A DNA stretch of 6,880 bases from positions 1-6,880 of the forward strand of contig JALULB010000350.1 of NCBI GenBank assembly GCA_027041035.1. The letters run 5' to 3'. Of the stretch, positions 1-6,755 are shown piece after piece; position 1 is the stretch's first letter; the number at the start of each line of letters is the position of its first letter. The DNA is from Sedimenticola sp. Its GTDB lineage: Bacteria; Pseudomonadota; Gammaproteobacteria; Chromatiales; Chromatiaceae. The notes beneath the pieces are model-generated. The model did no database searches and had not been told where the DNA came from. It saw only the letters and a list, made by a program, of their open reading frames with translations. Made by a program: the position numbers and the translations under genes.

Positions 1-2412
1 GACCGGCGGGATCTTGCCACCGAGATCCGGCGCGTTGGCGTGAATCCAACTGACCGCCGCGTCGAAGTCGTTCTTGATCGGCTTGCCTTCGTAGGTCTTG
101 TTCTCGGCGATCAATGGCACGCCGTGTTTGTTGGACTCGTGACAGGCCGGACACTTCAGCGGGCCGTGGCTACCATCCGGGTTGTACTGCACCGGCTGTT
201 GGTAGGTCGTCGTATCGATACGCGGCGTCACGGGATACAGGCCGTGAATCGATTCATGACAGGACTGGCAGGCGAGGCCGGCGTGGCCCTTGGAATAGCG
301 CACCTGGCTGTACTTGCCCGGTTGGTTGATCGGGAAAGCAACGCCGCCCTGACCTTCGACATAGGGCGCCGCATGACAGTCAGCGCAATGCGGCACGCCC
401 GGCGACAGCCAGTAGTCACGCCCATGGGTGGCCGCGCCGTAGGGCACGGCGACCGCGCCATCGGCGCCGAGTGGCAGTTTCAGCGAGGCGATATCCACCG
501 CCGGATTGGCCGACAGGATGGTCACGTTCGGATCACCGTCCTCATCCTTCTTGATCAACGGCTTGCCGTCCTTGGTCGCAATGACGGCGATATCCGGCAC
601 AACGCGATCACGATTCCACACGCGCAGGATGTTCTTCATATCCGCCTGCTTCGGGATAAAGGTACTGGGCTTGGTCTTCGGATCCATCCATTCGTTGGTG
701 AGTTCCTCGACGCTGACTCCGACGACCGCGGCAATCTCCTTCAACGACTTGTTACGCAGGGTCTTGCCCTTCTGCCAGAATGCCTGCTCGATATTGTCGT
801 ACTGATAGAGGATACGGCTCAGCTGGTTGTGGCAGTTGGTGCACCACAGCCCCTTGCCCTTCTCGCCGGTGCCGATCTTGGAGATATTCGTCTTCAGCCA
901 TTTGCCGATCGCATTCAGGTACTCCGGTGTCTCGGCGCCGTCGGTATCCTTGCCCGGGTTGGAATGCACGTCGCGACCGACGTAGCATCCGCCCTTGGAA
1001 TCGCGGTTGTCTGCATCGGCATAGGCGTTACGCCCTTCTGGCGTGATCGGATACCCCGCCATGTCGTGATCCTGACGATGCGCCGGATGACAGCCCTGAC
1101 ACATGCCGGTACGCCCCTGGGAGTCGCTCAACGCGCGCACCTGAAGGTGGCCGCGATGGATGGCCTGACTCAGCGGCTCCAACACCTTATCATTCTTCTT
1201 GTCTATTCCGGTGACCGACTCGACCGTGCCGCGCGACTTGAGCACGCCGATCACGTTGTCGGCATGGCATTTCTGGCACAGGATGGGGTCGCGGCCGATG
1301 CGGTTGTCCTTGGAACGACTCTTTGGATCATACTTGTCCAGGAAGTCGGTACCGAACTTGCCGTCGTGTATCTGTAGCACGGATACCGAGGTCGCCTTCA
1401 GATTCGCGATGTAGTCGGTCGCGCCGAGCGACTTCCAGAATGCCTTTTCCTGCTTGTACAAGTGGTATTTCTTGCCATTCGCGTTCGAGTTGGAATGGCA
1501 GTTGGCGCAGTTCGGCACGTCGATCGGATTGGTGCCGATGAAAGAGATCGGCTTGCCGTTGTGGCTGTCGATGATCGGCTTTCCGGTATCGGCATCCACC
1601 AGTGAAACCTGCGCCTGTTGGTACGGCGATATCTGAGATTCGACGATGGTCAGCGGATCACGGTCGGCGATGTTGTCGTCGAACGGGGTCAACGGCAGGC
1701 CCAAAGCCTCCCAGATGCCTGGATTGGTCAGCATGATGGGCACGTTGTCCAGCACCGGGGATTTGGAGAACACGATGGTGCCGGTATGCCCGGAATACTT
1801 CAGCGTGCCGCCACTCAGCGGCTGGCCGGTGGGGCCATGATCGACCGGAATCGGCAGTTCGATGCCGACACGCTTCTTCTCGCTGTCCTTGCTGGTGCCG
1901 GTCGGGTTGCTGCCTTCCAGATCCTTGTAGATATACAACTGTGTGAAGTAGGCGTTGCCGACATTCTCATTCGGACCGTATTCGCCATCGCCGTTCACGT
2001 CATAAGGAATACGCCAATAGTTCAGCTTCGCGCCTTCGGAAAAACTGTTACCGACATGCGTATAGTCCAGCTTCATGCGTTTGTCGCCATCCACCAGTAT
2101 ATTCGGGTTCCCCTCTTCCGAACCCAGCATGCGCGGCAGCTTGTCCGGACCGTCGCTGGTTTTGATAACCTGACTCTGAATGGAGTTATACGGCGGGAGG
2201 ATGCAGCAGTAGGTGAAATCGAAGCCGGTGCAATGCATGCCCAGCTCGTAGTTGATCGTGATGTTGTAATCGTTGATCGGCTTCACCGCCGCCTTCTTCT
2301 GCTCTTTCGCCTGCGCCATGCCGCCAACAGCAAACATCAGGCTGACGACAGCCGCGACAAACAGGCCCCGAAATCGGCCATGTAACAGCAGCTTGGAGTG
2401 TCTGGTAGTCAT
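1..2412 (-). CDS. Exported multiheme c-type cytochrome (at least 7 hemes), 3' end cut by window edge
   Basis: The frame is open from the ATG at 2412 to base 1, 804 codons without a stop. Residues 1-35 form a signal peptide: basic start, hydrophobic stretch FVAAVVSLMFAVGG, cleavage after AQA. A heme-free N-terminal domain (about 45-300) has an LGMHC motif at 57-61 followed by CC and ILPPYN, and an EF-hand-like loop DVNGDGEYGPNE at 138-149. Seven canonical CXXCH heme sites follow: CANCH 302, CQKCH 379, CQGCH 438, CTNCH 524, CADCH 676, CQSCH 715 and CPACH 754. A lone Cys476 in CYVGRDVH sits where another heme could be expected. The protein should be periplasmic or exported and carry electrons. 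I recall LGMHC...LPP motifs in uncharacterised proteins of anaerobic and metal-respiring bacteria, but cannot name this family. Substrate and partner are unknown. The start is supported by GGAGGA 5 nt upstream. No membrane anchor is visible in this part. Confidence 0.9.
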   Translation of the reverse strand, partial: MTTRHSKLLLHGRFRGLFVAAVVSLMFAVGGMAQAKEQKKAAVKPINDYNITINYELGMHCTGFDFTYCCILPPYNSIQSQVIKTSDGPDKLPRMLGSEEGNPNILVDGDKRMKLDYTHVGNSFSEGAKLNYWRIPYDVNGDGEYGPNENVGNAYFTQLYIYKDLEGSNPTGTSKDSEKKRVGIELPIPVDHGPTGQPLSGGTLKYSGHTGTIVFSKSPVLDNVPIMLTNPGIWEALGLPLTPFDDNIADRDPLTIVESQISPYQQAQVSLVDADTGKPIIDSHNGKPISFIGTNPIDVPNCANCHSNSNANGKKYHLYKQEKAFWKSLGATDYIANLKATSVSVLQIHDGKFGTDFLDKYDPKSRSKDNRIGRDPILCQKCHADNVIGVLKSRGTVESVTGIDKKNDKVLEPLSQAIHRGHLQVRALSDSQGRTGMCQGCHPAHRQDHDMAGYPITPEGRNAYADADNRDSKGGCYVGRDVHSNPGKDTDGAETPEYLNAIGKWLKTNISKIGTGEKGKGLWCTNCHNQLSRILYQYDNIEQAFWQKGKTLRNKSLKEIAAVVGVSVEELTNEWMDPKTKPSTFIPKQADMKNILRVWNRDRVVPDIAVIATKDGKPLIKKDEDGDPNVTILSANPAVDIASLKLPLGADGAVAVPYGAATHGRDYWLSPGVPHCADCHAAPYVEGQGGVAFPINQPGKYSQVRYSKGHAGLACQSCHESIHGLYPVTPRIDTTTYQQPVQYNPDGSHGPLKCPACHESNKHGVPLIAENKTYEGKPIKNDFDAAVSWIHANAPDLGGKIPPV

Positions 2413-2429
2413 TATTTTCCTCCGGAGGA
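2413..2429 (-). promoter_or_regulatory. Ribosome binding site of the multiheme cytochrome, inside a perfect palindrome
   Basis: GGAGGA (2423-2418) lies 5 nt before the ATG, a near-ideal Shine-Dalgarno that fixes the start at 2412. It is half of the perfect 12-nt palindrome TCCTCCGGAGGA (2418-2429). Just upstream on the minus strand is a short ATCC tandem. A zero-loop palindrome is not a stable hairpin, so control by sequestration is only a possibility. Confidence 0.85.
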
Positions 2430-2527
2430 TGGATGGATAGTCTGCCCGGATCTATGGGTTAGGGGCGTGATTCGAACAGCTTGGCTTTATGTCATGGATT
2501 CGCAACGCGCGGTTCGCCGATGAGCCG

Positions 2528-2557
2528 GTTATACCTCGGCATATCGAGAGTCCACAA
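2528..2557 (-). promoter_or_regulatory. Weak candidate sigma-70 promoter for the multiheme cytochrome
   Basis: On the minus strand TTGTGG (2557-2552) and TATAAC (2533-2528) are separated by 18 nt. The -10 matches the consensus at 5 of 6 bases, the -35 at only 3 of 6. Transcription would start about 110 nt before the ATG. Such matches occur by chance, so this is only a candidate. Confidence 0.25.
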
Positions 2558-2566
2558 ACGGTCGGG

Positions 2567-2579
2567 TTCGGTTACCGAA
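2567..2579. promoter_or_regulatory. Short palindrome TTCGGTTACCGAA, possible operator
   Basis: Six-base half sites TTCGGT and ACCGAA flank one central base. The site sits about 10 nt upstream of the candidate -35 box of the multiheme cytochrome, a usual place for an activator. No regulator family is recognised from it, and no second copy was noticed. Confidence 0.25.
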
Positions 2580-2598
2580 AATGCCGATATTCTTATCT

Positions 2599-2762
2599 AG
2601 GCGCCTGTCGGATTATGGATGAATCTACTGCGAAGATGGGAGAGCGGTCCAAATATCCCCGTTTTTTCGTTACATAGGTCCACTATGCGCCTCAAAACCG
2701 GAAACATTTGGCCTCGCTCTCCCACCTCCTCGCTACGATCCCCCATAATCCGACAGGCTCCT
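2599..2762. repeat. Long imperfect palindrome (about 164 bp), MITE-like or REP-like element
   Basis: The outer arms 2603-2618 (GCCTGTCGGATTATGG) and 2743-2758 are a perfect 16-bp inverted repeat, extending to 2599 and 2762 with one mismatch. Symmetry continues inward: TGGGAGAGCG...CCAAAT at 2637-2654 matches the complement of 2706-2723 with a 1-nt length difference. The centre is CATAG (2673-2677), a 5-nt loop, and CTATG (2683-2687). All three blocks share one centre near 2680, so the element is a single structure. Both arms, read inward, encode similar peptides (GACRIM...GER), which is what an inverted duplication of one unit would give. No transposase and no clear target-site duplication are visible. 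It could be a non-autonomous transposon, a REP-type repeat, or a hairpin acting at RNA level. Confidence 0.85.
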
Positions 2763-2881
2763 TGGAGTCGTGCATATCCGGTAAGTATTTTATTCAAGTA
2801 TGACCGCACGCATTGTTTCAAGTCTTTAACATATATCAATAGCGTGCAATGAGCCAGCGCCATATGTAGATAAGAAGTAAC

Positions 2882-5356
2882 TTATATAGAATACCCTGAC
2901 ATAATCGTTGGATCTCTCGCCGAGTGAATCGATTTTTTCAAGCGCAGGGCATTGATGATAACAACCAGCGAACTCAGCGACATACCGATCGCCGCCAGCC
3001 AGGGTGGAACCCATCCGGCCGCCGCCGCGGGTATCGCCAGCAGGTTGTAGATCAACGCCCATAACAGGTTTTGCATGATTATCCGACGCGTCTGAAACAT
3101 CAGGCAAAATGCATCGACCAGCCCGCCAAAGCCCGGATTCAGGATAATGAAGTCGCTACTGGACTGAGCCAGATGAGTGGCATCGGAGAACGCAAACGAG
3201 ACATCGGCCAAAGCCAGTGTCGGCGCATCGTTGATACCGTCGCCAAACATCGCCAGGCGATGCCCGTGACGTTGTTCGCTCTCGATCCAATGCAGCTTGT
3301 CCTCGGGTGACAGACCGCCCAGCGCCAGGTCCGCGTCGATTCGCGATGCGACCCGGTCGACGCTGCGCTGATGATCACCACTGAGTATGACGAAACGTCG
3401 GATGCCACGCTGGCGCCAGCCGCGCAAGGCATCGGCGACACCTTCGCGCAACGGATCGTCGAGAAAGAACACCGCGACGACCTCGCCATCACGGGCAAGA
3501 AACAACTCACTGCTTCCGGCTTCCTCGGAAACACCGGCATCATCCAGCAACGCATCCCGATCCGCGCCGCAGAAAGCCGCGCTGCCGAGACGCCACGCGC
3601 CAGCCCGGGTCTCCGCCTCGATCCCCTGCCCCGGGTGATTTCGGATGTTGCTCAAGCCGACCGCGTCGACATCCCGCGCGCGGCGCCGAATCGCGCGCGC
3701 GAACGGATGCTCGGAGCCCTGCTCCATCGCCGCCGCGATGGACAGGCAAGCGCTTTGATCACAATCGCCCAGCGTCCGGATCCGGATCAACTCCGGCTCG
3801 CCCCGGGTCAACGTGCCGGTCTTGTCGAACACCAGGGTATCGACCGGCTTCAGCGCCTCGATCGCGGCCATGCGCAACGGCACGATACCCAGGCGCGACA
3901 GGCCGGCCGCGCTCAATGTCGTCGCGACCGGCGCAGCCAGCGCCAGGGCGCACGGGCAGGTCACGATCAGTACCGCGACCACGTTGCCGATCACCCGCGA
4001 CGGTTCGACCAGCCACCAGTACAGCGCCGTGCATGCCGCGATCGCCAGCACGCCCCAGACGAACACGCCAGCGATCCGGTCGGCGAGTTGCACCATGCGC
4101 GGCTGCTTGTGCATGCCGACATCGGTCAGACGCTGGATGCGCTCCAGGGTCGAGGCCTGACGATCGGCGGTCACGCGGACGACACTGGCCTGATCGATAT
4201 TGATCGAACCGCTGACCAGCGGATCTCCCGGTCGCTTGCCGACCGGCTTGGACTCGCCGGTCAACAGGGATTCATCGACACTGCCACCACCCTCGACGAC
4301 GACCCCGTCCACCGGCACCACCTCGCCGGGCGACAAGCGGATGAGATCGCCGGGTTCCAGTTCGACGACCGGCACCTGGGCGACCCCGTCCGCGTCGATA
4401 CGCTCGACCAGACGGGGAACGATGGTGGAGACCCGATCGAGCATCGCCGCCGCGCGCAGCCGGGCGCGCAATTCCGCATAGCGCGCCGCGAGCAGAAACA
4501 GCACGAACATCGCGATCGATTCGAAATACACCTCGCCATGTTGGGTGACGGTGGCATGCAGGCTGCCGAGCCAGGCGATCGACAGGCCCAGCGCCACCGG
4601 CACGTCCATGCCCGCCTGTCCGCCACGCAACTGCCGCCAGGCATCGCGAAAGAACAGCTGCCCTGGATAAGCGAGCAACAAGGCCGTGACGAACAGGCTG
4701 GTCCAGCGCCCGATATCCACCCACATCGGGTAGTCGCCATGCGCGTCCGGCGCGCCGAACAGGTAGGTACTCAGCGAAAAGTTCATCACCACCATGCTAA
4801 GCACGGCGGCAAAGATCAGGCGCTGAACGGAACGCTGCTTCTGCTCCGCGTTCAACTGCTCGCGGCGCGTCGGATCAAAGGGATGAGCGACGTAACCGAT
4901 CGACTGGATCGCGTGCAGAATGTCACTGAGTTGAATGCGCGAGGGATCCCAGCGTACCCGCGCCTGCTGGCTGGTGTAATCCATCTCCACGTCGAGCACG
5001 CCATCGAGCTTGCGCAGGTGGCGTTCATTCAGCCACAGGCAAGCAGCGCACTCGATGTCCTCAAGAATCAGCGAGGCCTCCTTCCAGCCCGACTCGCCGC
5101 GCACGAAATCCTTCTGAATCTCGGGATGATCATACAGCCGCAGCTTCTCATTCAACGCCTCGATCTGCGCGGCATCGACGACCCGCGCCGGCGTGTCGCG
5201 AAAACGGTAGTAGTCTGCGTTACCGGAATCGACGATCGCGCGACACACGGCGGCGCAACCCGCGCAACAGAACGCGCGTTGCTTGCCGAGAACATCCAGC
5301 GTCGGCGGATGCTTCAGCGTGATCGGCGTGGCGCAATGGAAGCACTCCGAAGACAA
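2882..5356 (-). CDS. ccoI: Copper-translocating P1B-type ATPase, CcoI/FixI type
   Basis: This inner-membrane pump moves Cu(+) out of the cytoplasm using ATP; CcoI/FixI members supply copper for heme-copper oxidase assembly. From the TTG start it has 824 residues. The N-terminal Cys-rich domain has C5-F-H-C8 and F-C30-C31-A-G-C34, typical of CcoI rather than housekeeping CopA. A heavy-metal-associated domain follows with IEC103AAC106LWLNE. About eight membrane helices are visible. Catalytic landmarks are TGES 366-369 (actuator), CPC 467-469 in helix 6, the phosphorylated Asp511 in DKTGTLT, HP at 550-551, and GDGINDAP from 705. YN in helix 7 and MSLSS in helix 8 complete a Cu(+) signature. An ATG at 5389 gives 11 more residues, but it lies in a terminator loop and would encode the T-tract as Phe. 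The TTG has GGAG 5 nt upstream. Following oxidase and cytochrome c4 genes fits the role. No ccoS-like gene follows. Confidence 0.93.
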   Translation of the reverse strand: MSSECFHCATPITLKHPPTLDVLGKQRAFCCAGCAAVCRAIVDSGNADYYRFRDTPARVVDAAQIEALNEKLRLYDHPEIQKDFVRGESGWKEASLILEDIECAACLWLNERHLRKLDGVLDVEMDYTSQQARVRWDPSRIQLSDILHAIQSIGYVAHPFDPTRREQLNAEQKQRSVQRLIFAAVLSMVVMNFSLSTYLFGAPDAHGDYPMWVDIGRWTSLFVTALLLAYPGQLFFRDAWRQLRGGQAGMDVPVALGLSIAWLGSLHATVTQHGEVYFESIAMFVLFLLAARYAELRARLRAAAMLDRVSTIVPRLVERIDADGVAQVPVVELEPGDLIRLSPGEVVPVDGVVVEGGGSVDESLLTGESKPVGKRPGDPLVSGSINIDQASVVRVTADRQASTLERIQRLTDVGMHKQPRMVQLADRIAGVFVWGVLAIAACTALYWWLVEPSRVIGNVVAVLIVTCPCALALAAPVATTLSAAGLSRLGIVPLRMAAIEALKPVDTLVFDKTGTLTRGEPELIRIRTLGDCDQSACLSIAAAMEQGSEHPFARAIRRRARDVDAVGLSNIRNHPGQGIEAETRAGAWRLGSAAFCGADRDALLDDAGVSEEAGSSELFLARDGEVVAVFFLDDPLREGVADALRGWRQRGIRRFVILSGDHQRSVDRVASRIDADLALGGLSPEDKLHWIESEQRHGHRLAMFGDGINDAPTLALADVSFAFSDATHLAQSSSDFIILNPGFGGLVDAFCLMFQTRRIIMQNLLWALIYNLLAIPAAAAGWVPPWLAAIGMSLSSLVVIINALRLKKSIHSARDPTIMSGYSI

Positions 5357-5365
5357 TTTATCTCC
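5357..5365 (-). promoter_or_regulatory. Ribosome binding site deciding a TTG start for ccoI
   Basis: GGAG (5365-5362) followed by ATAAA precedes the TTG at 5356. No other in-frame start lies between the terminator and the first CxxC. The ATG at 5367-5365 overlaps this site and is out of frame. Confidence 0.75.
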
Positions 5366-5367
5366 AT

Positions 5368-5401
5368 AAAAAAAGAACCCCCCAGGCATGCGCCAGAGGG
5401 G
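5368..5401 (-). terminator. Rho-independent terminator between cytochrome c4 and ccoI
   Basis: On the minus strand, CCCCTCTGGC (5401-5392), loop GCAT (5391-5388) and GCCTGGGGGG (5387-5378) form a 10-position stem with one T-T mismatch and one T-G pair, followed by TTCTTTTTTT (5377-5368). It lies about 70 nt after the cytochrome c4 stop and points in the direction of transcription. The tract ends 2 nt before the ccoI Shine-Dalgarno, so it may act as a partial terminator or attenuator that lowers ccoI expression relative to the oxidase genes. Confidence 0.88.
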
Positions 5402-5415
5402 CGAGACAAACTCGG

Positions 5416-5439
5416 CGATCGAGCGCCTTGGCTCGATCG
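5416..5439. repeat. Perfect 9-bp inverted repeat between cytochrome c4 and ccoI
   Basis: CGATCGAGC (5416-5424) and GCTCGATCG (5431-5439) flank a 6-nt spacer. It lies between the cytochrome c4 stop and the terminator. No T-tract follows on either strand, so it is not an intrinsic terminator alone. It could stabilise the 3' end of the upstream mRNA, bind a regulator, or help the terminator fold. Confidence 0.7.
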
Positions 5440-5469
5440 GCTGGGTTGGCCTACCGCGGGCCGAAGGGT

Positions 5470-6132
5470 TTACTCGTTTCCGAGCGCCGCGTAGTAAGCC
5501 GCCAACTCATCGATCTCCTCGTCCGACAGGGATTCGGCGATCAGTCGCATGCGATTATAGATATCGTTACCCCGCTCGCCGGATTTATAGGCTTGCATGG
5601 TGACCACGAAATAATCGGTATTCTGCCCGGCAAGCGCCGGAATATCGACGATCGCACCCTCGCCCTTGCGACCATGACAGGCGGCGCAGGGCGGCAGCAG
5701 ACGCGGGCCGTCACCCTTGCCGACCAGCTTCACGGCGCGCTCGGTCACCGCCTCCTGCTTCGCCGGCGGCAGCGACAGGCTCTGGAACCAGGCCGCCACG
5801 TCGGCAATCTCTTGCGGCGTCATCGAGGAGGCAAAGTTCTGCATGATGCCGTGACCACGACGATTCTCCTTGTAATCCATCATCTGCTTATAGATGTAGG
5901 TAGCCGTTTGACCGGCCAGCAACGGAAAATTCGGCCGCAGTTTTTCCTTACCCGTCTTGCCATGGCAGGCAACACAGGTTTCGGCAACACCAGCGCCACG
6001 TTGTGGATCGGCACCATTGACCAGATGCCGGGTCGCGGAATCCCAGACCACGGTGGAAGAAGGCTCGGAAAACGCCGATCCGGCAACCACCAGCCCCAAC
6101 ACGAAACAGATTTTTCTCATATTCCCGATCAT
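5470..6132 (-). CDS. Diheme cytochrome c4
   Basis: A periplasmic electron carrier of 220 residues from the ATG at 6132, close to the usual c4 length. It is exported: MRKICFVLGLVVAGSAFS is a signal peptide with likely cleavage before EPSS. Two class I cytochrome domains follow in tandem. Domain 1 has CVACH (53-57), a PLLAGQ segment and the axial Met97. Domain 2 has CAACH (149-153), PALAGQ and the axial Met195. Both methionines fit the M-x3-A-x2-[ML]-[ST] pattern of the family. In other bacteria cytochrome c4 donates electrons to terminal oxidases; that role here is inferred from position. The gene begins 2 nt after the oxidase stop, implying one transcript and coupled translation. Its GGAG at 6145-6142 lies inside the oxidase end, 9 nt before the ATG. 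An ATG at 6120 is an alternative that keeps the signal peptide; a GTG at 6147 is less likely. Confidence 0.92.
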   Translation of the reverse strand: MIGNMRKICFVLGLVVAGSAFSEPSSTVVWDSATRHLVNGADPQRGAGVAETCVACHGKTGKEKLRPNFPLLAGQTATYIYKQMMDYKENRRGHGIMQNFASSMTPQEIADVAAWFQSLSLPPAKQEAVTERAVKLVGKGDGPRLLPPCAACHGRKGEGAIVDIPALAGQNTDYFVVTMQAYKSGERGNDIYNRMRLIAESLSDEEIDELAAYYAALGNE

Positions 6133-6134
6133 GC

Positions 6135-6755
6135 TCAGATACTCCACGGAAAGGTGCCATGGGTGTCCATCAAGAAGAATTGCAGGATGGGGTACCCGTA
6201 ACTCGCAATCAGATAGACGGTAATGACAGCGGCCCAGAAACCGAAGCCGTTCAACAAGGCCGGCAGACGCAGCACCGGCTCGACGGGCTCGGCATATGCC
6301 ATCTCGCGATCCTCCACCGTGGCCCGGCGCAAATGCGTGCCGAACAGAATAACGATCAACATCAATGCCGAAACAGTCAGGATGACGCCACCGACGACCA
6401 TCGCGATCTCATAGGGAATCCAGCTCTTCGCGACCTCATTGCCATAGGGCGCGACACTGATGCGACGCGGCTGCCCCAGCAGCCCCATCACATGCCATGG
6501 CAGGGTCAACACCAGCATGCCGATGAACCACAGCCAGAGTTGTGCCTTGGCCAGCGATTTGGAAACCAGCGGCCTGCCGGTCATCTTCGGCCAGATATGG
6601 TAGGCCAGGGCAAAATACATGATCACCGAGGTACCGGCGAAGATCAGGTGGAAATGGCCGGTGATCCACTGCGTGTTATGCACCATGACATCCATCGCAT
6701 AGCTGGCGTTGACCAGACCACCCCAGCCGCCGACGGTCAGCATCAACAGCGACAG
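6135..6755 (-). CDS. Heme-copper oxidase subunit I, probably B (ba3-like) type, C-terminal part only
   Basis: This frame holds the last roughly 200 residues of the catalytic subunit of a respiratory O2 reductase in the inner membrane. The text VHNTQWITGHFHL is helix X: the two histidines of GHFH (codons 6656-6654 and 6650-6648) are, by family knowledge, the axial ligands of the high-spin and low-spin hemes. Four hydrophobic helices are visible, ending DTHGTFPWSI. VHNT.W..GHFHL resembles ba3-type oxidases more than cbb3 CcoN, which has a different His arrangement. The family is normally about 500 residues or more, so the CuB histidines, the Tyr cross-link region and helices I-IX are missing. 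The frame is closed upstream by TGA at 6758-6756, and no minus frame beyond continues the family. The first possible starts are TTG 6746 and ATG 6743, neither a natural start for this family. It is either a truncated gene or the result of an assembly or rearrangement junction. Confidence 0.85.
   Translation of the reverse strand: MSLLMLTVGGWGGLVNASYAMDVMVHNTQWITGHFHLIFAGTSVIMYFALAYHIWPKMTGRPLVSKSLAKAQLWLWFIGMLVLTLPWHVMGLLGQPRRISVAPYGNEVAKSWIPYEIAMVVGGVILTVSALMLIVILFGTHLRRATVEDREMAYAEPVEPVLRLPALLNGFGFWAAVITVYLIASYGYPILQFFLMDTHGTFPWSI

Larger units (their letters stand above)
2413..2881. other. 469-bp intergenic region, leader of the multiheme cytochrome
   Basis: No convincing gene lies between the ATPase stop at 2882 and the cytochrome start at 2412. 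The short open frames here (for example 2489-2677 plus and 2597-2863 minus) run across the palindrome and have no recognisable domain. From 2881 downward on the minus strand, 2881-2763 is AT-richer and featureless, 2762-2599 is a long palindrome, and 2598-2413 is the probable promoter and leader of the cytochrome. I see no T-tract terminator directly after the ATPase; the palindrome may serve as the transcript barrier. Confidence 0.7.

Noticed and set aside
40..1377. 445-codon plus-strand open frame, and a similar one at 1618-2385
   Set aside because: Both lie opposite the multiheme cytochrome, whose minus frame has a signal peptide, Shine-Dalgarno and seven CXXCH motifs. The plus frames show no recognisable domain.
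2413..2600. FNR/ANR-type site (TTGAT-N4-ATCAA) upstream of the multiheme cytochrome
   Set aside because: No acceptable match was found by eye in the leader region, although oxygen control would be biologically plausible.
2603..2758. CRISPR repeat pair or simple terminator
   Set aside because: There is only one inverted pair, no direct repeats with spacers, and no T-tract next to the outer arms.
2489..2863. Short open frames 2489-2677 (plus) and 2597-2863 (minus) as small genes
   Set aside because: Both pass through opposite arms of the palindrome and owe their similarity to it. Neither shows a clear ribosome binding site or domain.
5365..5367. ATG at 5367 as the ccoI start
   Set aside because: It is out of frame with the ATPase and its frame closes after a few codons; its bases overlap the GGAG serving the TTG.
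3371..5494. 707-codon open frame on the plus strand opposite ccoI
   Set aside because: It is antisense to a complete, motif-rich P-type ATPase. Its peptide is Arg/Gln/His-rich with no domain, as expected for a GC-rich shadow frame.
6135..6755. cbb3-type CcoN or nitric oxide reductase NorB
   Set aside because: The VHNT.W..GHFHL helix with following helices fits B-type O2 reductases better from memory. The missing N-terminal half prevents a firm exclusion of other subclasses.
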